64,000 nucleotides of DNA from Cucumis sativus (GCF_000004075.3 NC_026661.2:2666001-2730000), one strand, 5' to 3'. Positions 47,506 through 62,500 are shown, numbered from the stretch's first letter. Notes: generated from the sequence alone by a model not told the origin. Translations and numbers: made by a program.

Positions 47506-50500
47506 ATGGGTTCTATCTCCGAAGACGACATTCATCAACCGTTGCTGTTTTCGTCGGCGGCATTATTGTCGTCTCAGTCACTGCTTTCTAACCACCATAA
47601 AACTAGCGATGAACTGGAGAAAGTATTATCCGATACCCAATTGAGTGTCCTCCGACGTTACTCTCTTGCTTCTTGGATCGAAATGAAACTCATGTTCTAC
47701 TTAGCAGCTCCGGCCGTTTTTGTTTACGTGATTAACTACCTCATGTCTATGTCCACTCAAATCTTTTCCGGCCACCTCGGAAACCTCGAACTCGCCGCTT
47801 CCTCTCTCGGTAACAATGGCATTCAACTCTTCGCCTATGGTCTCATGGTATATATCCTCTGTTTTTGTTTTTTGGTAAATTCTTTGGTTTGCAGTGATGA
47901 GTAATCTCCTTCTTTTTGACAAAACAGTTAGGGATGGGAAGTGCGGTGGAAACTCTATGCGGGCAGGCATACGGAGCACAGAAATACCATATGCTCGGCA
48001 TTTATTTACAGAGATCAATCATATTATTGACACTAACAGGGTTTGCAATAACAACTATTTACATATTTTGCAAACCCATCTTGATATTTTTGGGAGAATC
48101 GAAGGAAATAGCTTCGGCAGCGGAAGTATTTGTGTACGGATTGTTACCTCAAATTTTCGCATACGCAGTAAACTTCCCAATACAGAAGTTTCTTCAAGCA
48201 CAGAGCATAGTGTTTCCGAGTGCTTACATATCAGCAGGGACGCTGGTGATTCACGTGCTGCTCAGTTGGTTGGCTGCTTATAAAATGGGACTGGGGTTGT
48301 TGGGAGTGGCATTGGTATTGAGCTTGTCGTGGTGGATAATAGTGATGGGTCAATTTTTGTATATAATTAAGAGTGATAAATGTAAAGAAACATGGAGAGG
48401 ATTCAGTTGGAAGGCGTTTACAGGGTTGCCGGGATTCTTCAAGTTGTCGGCAGCGTCGGCAGTGATGCTGTGTTTGGAGACTTGGTATTTTCAGATTCTG
48501 GTATTGCTTGCCGGATTGCTCGAGAATCCTGAGCTTGCTCTTGATTCCCTTTCCATTTGGTATTTTTCCTAAACCATCCTTCAATTAATTAATTAACATG
48601 AGGTTTGAACGATCTCGCTATCAATATTATTGGAGTTGGTATTAGAAAAATTCCAGTTGGAAATTAAACTTGTTCAAGATTCCATATCTTGTCAGAAATC
48701 TTCAAATTCAAAGCCTCTTTTAACTTCTCTTTCAATTCTAAGCCTCTGATCTGGTTCATTCTAATATCCAGAGGTTATCCTTTGTTGTTCTTTTGACCAT
48801 GGGATAATATCTACTCATGCATGGTTGATTTAATTTTTGTTTGCTATCAATATTGGAGTTACTGTGCACACTAATCTTTTTTTAGTTTATTGAACATTTC
48901 TTAGTTATAGAATCGAACAATAAATTGGTTTCTAATTCTTAAAATTTGTGCAGCACCACTATCAGTGGATGGGGTCTCATGATTTCAATAGGCTTCAACG
49001 CTGCTGCAAGGTATTTTTTTCTACGACTATTCAACTTGGTAAATGTTATATGATTAAGGTTATGCGTTTAAGTTTTTGTATTGCTTTCTCTTCGTTTAAT
49101 ATTTGATTTTTCTTGTTGAGTGTTATGTGTATTTGAGTTCCTTAACTTTATACTTTTCGTAAAAAAAATTAATTTTTATTTGCTTATTTATCATTTTGAT
49201 ACGATCTAAGATTAGATTTTGTTATTTTGATAAGTGAGAAATTGACTTTTTACATAAATCTCTACGTGAATTCTTTACCATCTTATGCTTTTTTATTTGT
49301 CAATTTAAAAGGCTCTTTTCTAATAATGAGAAGAAGAAAAAAAAACAAAAATAGCTTTTCCAATTAAAAAGGTGGCGAGTAAAAGGGTGCATTTTGGTTC
49401 CATTTTTTTTGTTTTGTTTTGTTTTTTCCAACTATCTTGAAAGCTTTCTTTCATGTTGAGAGGGGATAATGTGATGTCATTTAATGAAGATATAGAAAAA
49501 TCAGTAAATTTCAAGAGAATTTTAGTTGGTGGTGGAAATGAAGATATGTCTAATGATTAAATTGAACTTGGTTAGATTATTACTTTGTGGTTTTTAAAGA
49601 AGTGTAAGTCAATTGTTTAACTAGTTTCCATTGATGTAATGAAGTGTAAGTCAATATATTGAAAGTAGTTTAAAGAGATAGATTTTGTGTAGTAAAATTG
49701 ATGGTTGTGTTTTTATATTACACAGTGTGAGAGTGAGCAACGAACTTGGAAGTGGACATCCAAAATCAGCAGCATTTTCTGTGGTGATGGTGAATTTAAT
49801 CGCCTTCATTATTTCTGTAATTTGTGCTATACTCGCACTAGCACTTCGCGATGTCATTAGTTATGCCTTTACCGATGGCCCTATTGTAGCCGAAGCCGTC
49901 TCCGATCTCTGCCCACTTCTTGCTCTCACCCTCCTTCTCAATGGAGTCCAACCTGTGTTATCTGGTACGTACTGACATAATCCAATTCTTAAACCCACCC
50001 CTTCCTGTCATAATTTAATCTAACTTTTGATTTGATTTGATCGTGTAAAGGAGTGGCGGTGGGGTGCGGTTGGCAAGCTTTCGTTGCATATGTAAACATC
50101 GGTTGTTATTATGTGGTGGGCGTGCCCTTGGGTGCCCTCCTTGGTTTCTATTTCAATTTTGGTGCTAAGGTAATATTTCTTTGATAAGCTAAAATATACC
50201 ATAAACACAATAGACCTAAATTTGACAAATTATGTTAATTGTGTGTAAATTTTGTGCGTGTAGGGTCTATGGTTGGGGATGATTGGTGGAACTGCTGCCC
50301 AGTCCTTCATTTTGTCATGGGTCGTACTTCGAACCGATTGGAATAAAGAGGTGGAGACTATCATTATTAATATTAATCATTAGAAACTATATTATAAAAT
50401 GTTGTAAAATTTTACAATTATCCACTTAAAATGAGTATAATTTTTTATAACGATGCAGGTGGAAGAAGCAGCAAAAAGATTAAACAAATGGGAAGATGAG

Positions 50501-50536
50501 AAGAACCAAATTGTTTTAAAGGAGCAACTCTTTTAA
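47506..50536 (+). CDS. MATE transporter D (DETOXIFICATION 40-like), 517 aa, 7 exons
   Basis: Same family and architecture as C, its apparent closest relative here. Exons: 47506-47847, 47928-48559, 48954-49010, 49726-49964, 50051-50169, 50264-50350, 50459-50536. GT-AG throughout, 1554 nt in total. The N-terminal tail begins [14 protein letters not shown] and is Ser/Leu-rich before DELEKVLSD. Helix 1/2 carries [20 protein letters not shown], followed by [20 protein letters not shown]. Later signatures include [19 protein letters not shown] and [20 protein letters not shown]. Exon 6 reads [20 protein letters not shown], and the C-terminus is slightly longer than in C (ends KEQLF). Intron 3 is expanded to 715 bp. 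A possible CT-rich leader precedes the ATG. Intact, with unknown substrate. Confidence 0.94.
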
Positions 50537-53500
50537 TTTATTTCATTGCAAATATGAATTCTTGGTATGTAAATTCAACTGCTCTCATTAGTTGATTAAA
50601 CTTGGGACTATTTTTCATGGAGATTCTGTGTACCTTTTCGAGAATACATCTAGTTTAGTCTCTTGGTTTTTCTTGCCTGTTTGTAAAAGATGTTGTTATG
50701 AATTTGTTCAAAATTATTCTAGAACTTAAACTAAAAATATATTCTTTTTCTTAAAAAAAAAAATTTAATAACCGAAAAATGGTGTAAATTAATTGAGTTG
50801 AATTAGAAAAAAAAAATGTCAAATTTGTCAACCCAAGTAATCAAATAAAATCTTCAACTCAACCCTTAAAATTTGGGTTAGGTTGGAGGTAGGTTGTCAA
50901 GTTATTTATTAATATGCTTAAATTTATGAATGACATCTTAATAACTATTATAAAACTAAAATAAATTAAGATTTAATGTAATAGATTTATTATAAATTTA
51001 AAAAAATTATAACAATATATATGAATTATAATATTTATAAGTTGCCATATATATTTTAATAATATTAAAACTTTCTATTGATTTGGGTTTAACTTCTTGA
51101 GAATTAAATTCAATTCTTAGTCTAAATTGTTAATACTATTCCAGCTATTACCATTCACGCATCACTAAAATTCATAATTCAATGACATAAAAATAAGAGA
51201 CAGAAGCATTAATTATGTAAATGTATGTTTTGTACTTTGTATCAACAATATGAGAAACACCATTTAGTGCAGCTTCATCTTGGTTGATGAACAGAAATTA
51301 AGATGCACATGTTAATAGTAAATAGAAGAATTAAATTCAAAATAATTAAATATAATAATATAATATTATAAATAATATAGCAAAATGTATGAAAGTCTAT
51401 TAATAATAGATTTTGTTATATTTACAATTTTTAAAAAATATTATCATATATTTAATTATTATTAGATGTTTTGGATCTACTTTCCATCTAGTCTCTAGAT
51501 GTTAACACGTTACACTTATATGCTGGAGTTTTAAATTTAATTTAAACTTTAAAATGCTACATCTTTACAATTGACCTTTTCATTTGGTCCTTAGATTCTA
51601 ACATTTACTTAAGTTTGATTTTTTCTCCAAATACTCTATTGCTAAAAACTTTGGGTTAAATGACTATTGGTTTATTTAAAATAATTATCATATTAACTTT
51701 TGGTGTCTACAAAAATTAATTTTAAAAAATAGAGATCCAGTAATAAAATTTGATTGAAAGAGAGTAAAAATAAGACATCTCTTACTTTGCTAATAATAAT
51801 CCACAACTTACAAAGCACGTAACCAAAAGAGGGAAGTGGAAGTAAGGGTGAATTATGTGTTAGTCCAAAGTTCCCATATCTACCAAAATTATTGCTTATA
51901 ATGTTTTCACAATTTAAAACGAACATCTTTCTTTATTGTTCTTTTTAGATTTTAAGTGGACACCCCACATGATGAAAGTAATTTTGTCTCTAATTCTATT
52001 ATTTTTCCCATTTACTTTTTTCTACTACCAACTTTTTCAAACCTAAAAAAATGATTGGGATTTTTTGTAATGTTGTGAAAATCTCTTGGTAAAAAAAATA
52101 AAAAGTTACGTCAAATTTTCCCTAACAATACAAAAATTGGGTATATTTCACTAAATTCCAATCCTTATTGTGAAATTTCTTTTGAACTTCAAACTAAGAA
52201 TGCTGAATAAGGTAAAAGAAACGATTATAATAAATAATCCTTTTCTATAAATTTAGAAAGTAAAAATATACATTTTAAAATTAAGAAATTAAATTGGCAT
52301 ATTCTACAAAACAACGAAAATATAAGTTAATTTAAAGACTTTTTTTTTTCTTTTTCACGTGGAAAAATAAAATTGCTTTTAACGATGAAAACAAGTAAGA
52401 GGGAGAGAGGTATAGAATAATATGATTAGAAAATGCAATGATTAAGGAAGATATTTGTAGCCTTGGTGGTAGGTAAGAATTGGATTAACATGGTGCTTAA
52501 CACATTAAATAAAATTAATTAAGGATGGGTTTGTTTAATAAGTTCTTTTCATAAAATTATTATATCTAAGAGACTAATGGTAAAATTATAACTTGATTAA
52601 TTAATAAACTATTTTTAATTTCAAAATTTTGTATTAACCGTTACCATTTACCATTTATGATGTCTTAGCTATTTTATGAAAATAAATATTATTAATTATT
52701 AATAATTTAATTAATTGATATTTATTTATTAACTTAGACAAATTGATGACCTCACCTACTTAAAATTTAATTTTTTATGAACTTTCTTAACACTTAAATA
52801 TACTAGGATTTGACAACGCATTGTCCTTCGTACACTCGAGAATATAAAAATAATAATTTAACATTATTTTAGTAATCAAATTTATTTTAAACATTATTTG
52901 ATGTTTAATATAAGAATGTTTATTTTGTTTTCTTTTAAGTGAGTAAATATTAATTATTATAATAACATATCAAATACGTTAAAATTTGTTTATGACTACA
53001 TTTATCTAATTACAAATTAATTAACTATTTTATTTTAATAAAATTGATTTATAGTCAGTATCCAAATACATGGGAAAAAAATTTATTTGGTTATCCTGAT
53101 CTATAATTAATAAAATATAAAATTTTACTATCTTTTAATTATTTGTTTGTATATATATATATATTTACAAGTGCTTATATTTAATACTCATTCCTCAAAA
53201 TAATATTCATGAATTTGTTTAAATAATTGATATCAACAATTTGATTCATAAAATAGATAGTATTCTTTTAATTTCATGGCAATTTAAAACTAATGTCCAA
53301 AATTAATGATAGCACATGTCATGTTCTTTTAAATTTGGAGTAATTATAACCGGTAACAATTTTATCGATAAATTTATATTGCAGGTAGACTCTTATAGTC
53401 ATTCACTGTTAAAGATTCTGACAGTTTTTGTTATATTTGCGTAAGTGTTGATAACTTTTTTTAAAAAAAAACTTGTTATAACGTTAATGATGAGTAGAAA

Positions 53501-56250
53501 AAAAAAAAGTAGGAAGACAGAGAAGGGAGGTTAACCTACTTTGTTCATATTCAACTGTAAGAGTAATTATTATTATAATAAATGAAGGTTTAAAAGGTAA
53601 ATTTTGGGTATTTAAAAAAGATTATAGGTATTTATTACAGATATATATTTTAAATTTTAACTCTTTAAAAGTATGATACAATTGCTGTTTAAACTTCTAT
53701 AAAACGTAGATATATTTGGCATAATTGATTCCATAGAAAGTGTTTTTGATAAAGTACGGCATTGGCTTTTCAGTTGGGCAGTGTGTGAAGAAGATGATAT
53801 GATCAAAGAAATGAATGTGTTGCCAATAAATTATGCAAATTCAACACGTCTTTTAAAAACAATGTTATGAGTAATGGAAGTTGGGTACCAAAATTAAATG
53901 CCAAGAAAACGGTTACACCATTACTTATCTTTTCCCTACCACCTCTTCATGGCAGGTTTTCCATTATTATCCAGAGGTCAAGATGTTATTGAATGAAGTT
54001 ATGCAGCATTTAAAGGTTCTTAAAATTGATTTTTAAAAAGACTCCAAACAGGTGAGAAAAAAAGCTAAGAGTGGTATGATATTGTTAAAAGTTATATTTT
54101 GAGTTTCCCTAAAGTATTGTTTTGGAAGGTGTGTATTTTCGTCGTTCATGGACATGACTTGTCTTCTCCGTGTTCACATTGTTATCCCAATGTCAATATC
54201 AATTTTGGTGGAACACAGCCTCCAAAGTACAAAAGCCAAAATTTCTCCATCGCCAAATTCTCTTCCCTTAATCCCAACTTTATTTTAAATTTTGGTATAA
54301 TAGTTTAATTGCCCTAATCATTAGAGTTTGGATGTGAACCAAGAAATCAAAATTGAATTAAATGTAGAAGTTGAAGAGATGAATTTAGATATAAGGTTTT
54401 TATAGAGTCTATGATACGAATAAAAAAATCATAATAAATTTCAAAATATAATTAATGATGGACGTTTATAAATTTGTTTTTGACCAAAATATAATGCAAA
54501 TGGGATGGTTCTTTCATTTATTTGTCAAACTTAATTAAGTTTGGGTAGCTCATGATAGGCTCCGACCACTCCTCCTCCTTTTTCATTGGAATGTGAGGTG
54601 CCAATAACATACATTTTTAACTAATTCAACGAGTTTAAAAATGGGATACAACCCATTTCTTCCTCTTTTCCTAAACTTTCATTTGAATTGTAAGGACAAT
54701 TGCAACCATGTACCAAACCGATTCAATTCTTATAATTTATTACTAATTAATTTTTATATATTTATAATTCTTTAAAAAAATGTTATATACTCAATATTTA
54801 GTCATAATATCGTTACTCCTTGCAAATTACCCTAAATTTTACATGTTGCTTTAGACTCCAACTATCATACTTGGATTAATTAAATTGATGTTCATAGAGA
54901 GCTTTCTAAGACAGTTTTCCTTTACCTTTTTCTTAACACAAATTGGTGTGAAATTTTTTTGAAGACAAGGCCTCTAAGGGCTCTAGTACGTGTACTTGTT
55001 TCCATTTTAAATTCGGAACATTTTTTAGTTCTTCTACTACTATTTTTCCTTTTTTAACTTTATCCTTGTCCACTTATATCTCTTATAAATTTATACATTT
55101 TTATCATATATTTTTTGAAAAAGTCGTATATATATATATAGTTTGGACCACAACCCTTTTCGTCCATTTGAGTTGAATTTAATATCTACACCATTGTTTC
55201 CTCTATTTTCACCCTTATTCCATAATGTATATGATGCAATAATTTCTTGCTCAATTGTCAATACTCAACATAGCATCTTGTTTTTCCCCAATAAAAGACA
55301 ATAATACTTACCATAGCACCTTATGCAACTCACTTACACAAAACCTTTTTGGTATTCTTCCCACTATTTACTTATTTTATTCACACTCTGACCATGACCC
55401 CTTTTTTTTTTATGTCAATTGTACACCATTTATTTTAAAACAATGGCACCTAATCATTGAAAAATAGTATTGTGTACTATTGCACTAGTACAACATAATA
55501 ATTTTAACTTTCAAGTCAACTTGTAATTACATTAATACTGGCACTCATTCATGCAGCCACAACTATCTACTGTTTTAAATTTTAATAAGAAACGATCTAG
55601 TGTCTAGACTTTCAATTTTAATTTATTAATCTCCACACTGAATATTTGAAGATGAAGCAGGTAATCGAAGTTATATATGAACTAAGTTATGAAGGAAAGA
55701 AAAATGTAGAAAGTGCAGAGCACCCAATTTGATGAAAGAAAAAACGAAGGGACCCATAAAATGAAATTCAAAGTTTCGAGAATAGGCGAGAAGCTGAATG
55801 AACGGTGGAGATTATGGTAGGTGTTGAGGCTCCCCAAGTCGTTCGGATCTTCTCACACGCCTTTCTCACGTGACCCACGTGCCTATCCTCATCTATCTTG
55901 AGATTGCCATTCCCAACTTTATTTAATACTCTTTTAACTAACATTTTAAAAAAAGGTTTCACATTTAATATTCTCTTAATATGCTTACAAAATATATATA
56001 TATATATATACATACACTGTTCATATTTTGCCTTTTCCTTTAGAGATATTTTCATATTCTATATAGATTTTCACAAATAAAAAGCATTTTAATTATTTTT
56101 CTAAAACAATCCTTCATAAAAATTACGAGAATTAATTTTATTTTCTTAGAACCAAAAAAAAATGATAGAGAAATTTTAAAAAATTGAGATGAAAAAAATA
56201 TTTAGAGATAGAAATACAAAAATAATAAAAAAAAAGTCAACTTTCTAGTG
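50537..56250. other. Long AT-rich intergenic region after gene D
   Basis: No supported gene. Sequence at 55750-55910 is less AT-rich and contains ACGTGACCCACGTG, two close ACGT elements, but the open frame across it has no recognised motif. Confidence 0.45.
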
Positions 56251-56280
56251 ATGTCGATACGTGCTTTGGTTCTAGTTTGT

Positions 56281-56630
56281 TGTTAATAGAGTAATTATTG
56301 AATGAAACTGTTGTTATCGATAATTTTTAATTATATAAGGTACAATAAGACACTTCAAATTTGGACTAAAATTCGGATACATCTATTTTGATTTTGAGTC
56401 AATTCTACAGTTTTCTTAATACAAAATGGGAAGCTCGCATCCCACGTCTAATTATTTTATTCGATCTCATAATTAGTAGGTCTGAATTTTTATATATCAA
56501 TTTGATTGGAAGTAGTAGCGTGTGAATATGTATTTTTATTTGAGTGGATTGTTAATAGAGTAATTATTGAATGAAAGTGTTATTATTGTGCAATTAATAA
56601 TTTCTAATTATATAAGGTACACTAAGACAC
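56281..56630 (+). repeat. Local ~75-bp direct duplication
   Basis: TGTTAATAGAGTAATTATTG through TTATATAAGGTAC-A-TAAGACAC occurs at 56281-56353 and again at about 56550-56630, 269 bp apart. The second copy has an 8-9 bp insertion. Confidence 0.8.
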
Positions 56631-57920
56631 ATAATTTAGATCGATCAGTGTTAATTAAAACCTGAATGCAATCATTTAACTTTTGTTTAACAATTAATTT
56701 AAAGCCACCCGCATTGTTTTGTTTAAGTAGACTTTTCTTCTACTGAGGGTGATGTGCAAATCATTGAAATTAGAGGTTGAAGAAATCAAGAGTTCACAAT
56801 TTCTGTGTATTAGAATAAAATTGAAAAAAAATGGTGATCCCAGATAAACAACAGGATCTTAAGAAATAGACATATTTTGAATTGAGTTTGAAGAAATAAA
56901 ATGGTACCAAAAAGTGGGGTTTGTTGAATTGTAGTGATCAAATTTGAAAAGACAAAGTTAATATTTATGTAACAGGTGGCCGAATATTGACTTTGACTGG
57001 GCGGATGGGGGTGAGGTGAGGCGTGAGAAAGTGGGGAAAGAAAGATACTTAGAACAAATTAAGAATTGAAAAATATTCACGTGGGGAAGGAGAGAAAGAA
57101 TAGGGGTTGCTGGGTGTGATTTTGTTTATTCATTTTGATTATTCCCTTTTCATCTTTGTCGTCGACACAAAAAGATATAATAACAATTGTCCATATGGGT
57201 GCTTGCTCATGCTTCACGTGCACCAAAATTTAGACTACGTAGGAATCAAACAAGAGAATATATCTATTTGTTGGTCCCTCCTATTTTTTTCACATCTATT
57301 TTTCTTTCAAAATACTAATCTATATACATCTCGTTCCTTAATATAATTTTGTTCACACTAACTATAAAAATACTAATATACATTTTTCTTTTCTTTTTGC
57401 ATAACGTATGAGTATACATCATCTTTACCTAATATAAGCATGCACGAGTTCCAACAATGGCTTTTCGTTGAATTTCTTACTTACTATCCTCAAACCCAGT
57501 TGTTGGCGTAGTGAATCGTTTGAGTGTATATCTCCTCAACCAAGATCTCATTCCCTCTGCCACTTCCTTAGGTTAGAAGGGAGAGTACACACTTAGCTTT
57601 GATGGTAATAAAATACTACCATTTTTTTTTAGAAAATATCAAAGTAACAAAATATTAAATTAAAGAGATTGAATATCCAACTTTCAAATTAATATCACAT
57701 ATTTATTTATTTACTTTTTGCCATTCTATTTGTGCACATGGAAGTAAAAAGTTAAATGCTTAGCTTGGAGGTTACTTGGATTTCAAATTTGGATACATCC
57801 ATTTTGATTTTTAGTCATTTTTACAATTTTTTTAATACAAAATGTGAAGCTCGCATTTTAGCAATACATTGACTAATTATTTTATTCATTCTCAAAATTA
57901 ATAGCTCTAAATTTTTAATT
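56354..57920 (+). repeat. Dispersed ~135-bp direct repeat
   Basis: A block with GGATACATC-ATTTTGATTTT, TTAATACAAAATG-GAAGCTCGCAT and TAATTATTTTATTC occurs at 56354-56490 and at 57782-57920. The copies are diverged and about 1.43 kb apart. The sequence between them includes no supported gene. Confidence 0.75.
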
Positions 57921-59545
57921 TTGAAATTGATTTTATGATGATTTGCTTCCCACATCCTCTTGTATTAAAAAATGTTGATATATTCGTTTTTTTATAATTT
58001 TCTAATTGATTCAAAATCTTCTAAAGAAATTGAATTTTTCTTCTTCTAGATTTTCAATCTAACTATTCTTTACAAATAGAATATGGTTTATAATTATAAT
58101 TTCATTTTTCCATACTTTTTTTTATAAAGAAAAGCGTATAAATAGTTTGTTAAGAAAGAAGAATGAGATGAATTAACAAGTAATAATATCAATTGATGGG
58201 GACAATTAATAATATGAATTGATTAACAAGTAATAATATCAATTAATTAATAATCAAAAGAATAGTTGCTAATATTAATTAACTGATAAATAAGTAACCA
58301 TTGGCATTTTCCTTGGGCTTAAATTAAATTATATACTTAGAGCAATTCACATGCTTCCTGTGTTATATCTCATCTTGCCACTAAGACTATTTTATAACAA
58401 GGTGGATACAATTTGAATTATTTAGTTTGAATTTGAACCACAAAATCCTTCCAATTAATGATCATTTTAGTAGAGTGCAAGTCTGTTATAAAGAAAAACC
58501 AATCATTTTACTCGTGGTATAGGATACCACAATCACATGTTCCCACATCAATAATATGGATCATATTGTTTGTAACACTTATAATTCATGTAATAGTTAA
58601 AAAGTGGGTCGTATTATTCGCTCTATTACAAAGATAAGACATCCAATCGTATTCATGCGTACGATAGACTTCATGCTTCACCTTGCGTCTCAATGTCTAG
58701 GCTCCCCTTGTGAGAGACTCCTTAGAATAATTTTCAAATGTTACGCTCCCCTAACTTGCATACATCTTTTCAAACGAGAACTTCACAATGATCGACAGTA
58801 ATAAGTGTGAATTCGACCAAATTCTTACATCGGTTAGATAAGTTGATGATCTTGAGTATAAGACATTTTGAGATTGGTACCAAAAGCAAAGTGATGCATC
58901 TCTAACTTAACCATGCTAGTATGATCCTTAGGTGTCGAATAGAGATGTAGTAGAACCTCCAACACAACAATCAAATCTCCACGGCACATTCATATCTTTA
59001 TGAATAAATATTATCCATATATTTATTAATAGATGTTCTCTAACATTATCTATTCTACACGTAAACAACTTTCACTTTTTGTAAAAACGAGCATGACCTA
59101 ATTGATATATAATATTAAATATTAATTATATGCGTGCTCCAACCTAACCCTAAAGTAAGATGAAGTGAAATTTAAATAATAATAAAAAGAAGCAGCTATA
59201 ATAATAAAAGAAAAGAAAAGGGATGATTAGTCATTTTGTTAATGTATATGCGAACCAAAAACGAATGAAGTTTAGTTTCTTTTCATTTAAAAAATAAACT
59301 ATAGAAACGAAATTAAAATAAAACAAATAAATAATTGTGGAATACAACTTTCAAAACTGAATACACACACACCCCTCGCGTGAGACAAACTGGAAGAGAC
59401 GTACGGCATCAACCACTACAAATACTCCCCACTTCCTCCCTCAAATCACACACCACGCCCATCCAAGAAACCTATCATCTTACAAGAAACCCCTTTTCAA
59501 TTTGGGAGCAAAAATTATTAAAAAAAGAAAAAAGAAAAAGGAGGG
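57921..59545. other. Intergenic DNA before gene E
   Basis: AT-rich, with a more complex stretch at about 58590-59000 of unknown origin. The last 200 bp or so before the ATG are C- and A-rich and probably form the gene E leader. Confidence 0.45.
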
Positions 59546-62500
59546 ATGGGATCCATTTTTGAAGACGACGTCCGTCAGGCGTTGCTGCAGCCAGCGTCTG
59601 CGGCGTTGTTGTCCTCGCATTCACTCTGTTCCAACCACCATGGCGGTAACGAGGAGCTGGAAAGGATATTGTCCGACACCGAGATTTCTGTCATGGATCG
59701 TTATAGGCGAGCCACTTGGATCGAGATTAAGCTTCTCTTTTACTTAGCGGCTCCCGCGGTTTTTGTTTACATTATCAATTATACAATGTCTACTTCTACC
59801 CAGATCTTTTCCGGTCATCTTGGTAATCTTGAACTTGCTGCTTCCTCTCTTGGGAATAATGGCATTCAAGTTTTCGCTTATGGTCTCATGGTACGTACTC
59901 TTCCATCTCTCTTCTTTTTCTATTTTTAGAGGTTTGATTTGTTAGATATATTTTGTTTACATTATTCTTAGTTGGGGGAAAATAGATTATAATTTTGTCT
60001 AAACGCTGAATGAAATTTGGAACGTAAGGATGGTCTTTCTTTATTCCCTAACATTTTTCATGAATTTTTACTGGGACGGTTTGAAGGGAGGAGTCAAGTA
60101 GTGGAATCTTGATAGTTTAGGAATTTCTGTTTTTAACCATTTGTGCCATGAAATTGAAGGTTTGGTCCACAAAGATTATAGAATATTCTATGAACTTTAC
60201 TACTGGTCTAATGCTTCGTTAAAATATGAAAGTTTTTTTCTTCTTTTTCAAATGAAAATTTTGTCTTGTTTAGATATGATTTGATTCATTGAGTTTTTCT
60301 TTTCTTTTCTTTTTTTAAACTTTGAAGATTGAGTATATAAACACTAATTTTATCCTACTTTTTTTTTTTTTTGTTTATCATTACTTTTTACTTGTTTTAA
60401 AAAATTAAGTTAAAATTTGAAAACTTCAAACTTTAATGCATGCTATAACTATATGAGATCTTGTCTATATCAGGCAGGGTTCAAACTACTAATTGATGAT
60501 CTATTGTCAAAATCAGGTAGGGTTAAAATTATAATAGTTGCAATTTGTAATTAATAATACAAGAAGAAATGTTAAGGAGAGATTGATGAATTTTGTTATA
60601 TTGTCTAAATAGTTTAAATAATTTGATATTTTTGAAAATACTACTTAATATTTCTCTTTTTTAAAATTCTGTTGTTTCAGTAATAATAAATTTATTTCTC
60701 TTTTTTAAAATTCTGTTGTTTCAGTAATAATAAATTTTTGCAGCTTACCATATATTATAAATATTTTGAAAGTTTTTTTTTAAAAAAATAGAAAAGTTAA
60801 CAAATTATTTACTCTATAACAAAAACAAAACGATAAAATCCATTATATTAAATTTTTGTATGAAATGTAACATTGTATTTTTTTACAAATTTTATATTTT
60901 CAACATTTAAAATAAATTTGGGTGCTTAAATATTAGTATTCGGAAAGAGTTTAGATCTGAATTGTAGATATTATATAAAAAAAAAGTAGGTTTGGTAGGG
61001 GTATGGGTGATGAGATAGAAAGAGTTAATTAAGTATTAATTTATGTTACACAAAAGTCAAGAAGTTCATCAAATCATCAAAGCGTATTATTGGGCGGCAC
61101 AAGGATTCATTAAGCTTGTTTATTGTTTGTTTAATACAAATCACGGAAAGTTCATATTTATTTCTTTGTCTCTTTTCTAAACAAATGGTTTTCTCTTTCC
61201 CCACGTCTCGGCCGTCGTCTTTTCAGAATTTTAATGTAACTTTTTTTTTCAATTATTTTAAAATAAATGCTTTTTTCTATTATTCAATATTTAATTTCAC
61301 TTTTTTCTCTTGCGTTAACTAGCAGACAAATATTTAAGATTGAAGTATTTTTAAAATAAATAAAAAAAAGGTAGCTTTCTTTACGTAGTTTTGAAAAGTT
61401 AATTGGTCTAATTATTAGAGTTTTACTGCAAAATATTCTATACCCAACAAACAAAAAAAGTTTAAACACTTTCCCTTAAACTTTTGAATTTGAGTTCGAT
61501 CTTACTATACTATACGTACTTTTTATAAAAGTGAGTATTGTTTTATTCACATAATCTATGTGTTGTCCACATGGAGACTAGAGGGAAAAAAGTTGTAGTG
61601 GTTAGTTTGGATATTGAATTCGTTATACATAATATATGCCAAATATAATGCTTGAATATTAACATAATGGAAGAGTTTATCTTAGTGGATCGTTATTGTG
61701 TTTTTGAAGTTGGATGGATGTTTAGACTTTCACTGCATTTATGTTTTCATGTTGTTTCACACTTTATTATTATTAATTCTAGAATGTCTGTACCTTCTCA
61801 TTGTAATTACACTAAAATTAAATAACTTGCCAAACCTTGAACATAGACTTGTTTGTTTGTATTTTGATGAGATATTAGAATTTGAATTTTGATGCATTTG
61901 CAATATAACTGTATGTGTCATTTCATGAAACAGTTGGGGATGGGAAGTGCAGTAGAAACTCTATGCGGGCAAGCCTATGGCGCAGAGAGATTCGAAATGC
62001 TAGGCATTTATTTACAAAGATCAACAATATTACTAACCATAACAGGCATTTTCTTAACAATCCCCTACATCTTCTGCAAACCCATCCTCCTCTTTCTAGG
62101 TGAATCCAAAGACATTGCTTCCGCAGCCGAAATCTTTGTCTATGGCTTAATCCCTCAAATCTTTGCCTACTCCTTAAACTTCCCAATCCAGAAGTTTCTT
62201 CAAGCTCAGAGCATTGTGTTTCCTAGCGCTTACATATCGGCAGGGACGTTGGTGATTCACATGCTGCTCAGTTGGTTGACTGCCTATAAAATGGGGATGG
62301 GGTTGTTGGGAGTGTCGTTGGTATTGAGCTTGTCGTGGTGGATAATAGTGGTGGGTCAATTTTTGTATATTATTAAGAGTGACAGGTGTAAGAAGACATG
62401 GCGAGGGTTCAATGTGCAGGCGTTTTCGGGGTTGTATGGATTCTTCAAGTTATCCGCGGCGTCGGCGGTGATGCTGTGTTTGGAGACTTGGTATTTTCAG

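Noticed and set aside
54099..54308. 69-codon plus-strand frame
   Set aside because: No motif; sits in AT-rich spacer with no splice partner seen.
55768..56055. 95-codon minus-strand frame
   Set aside because: It includes a TA microsatellite translated as Tyr-Ile repeats and has no recognisable domain.
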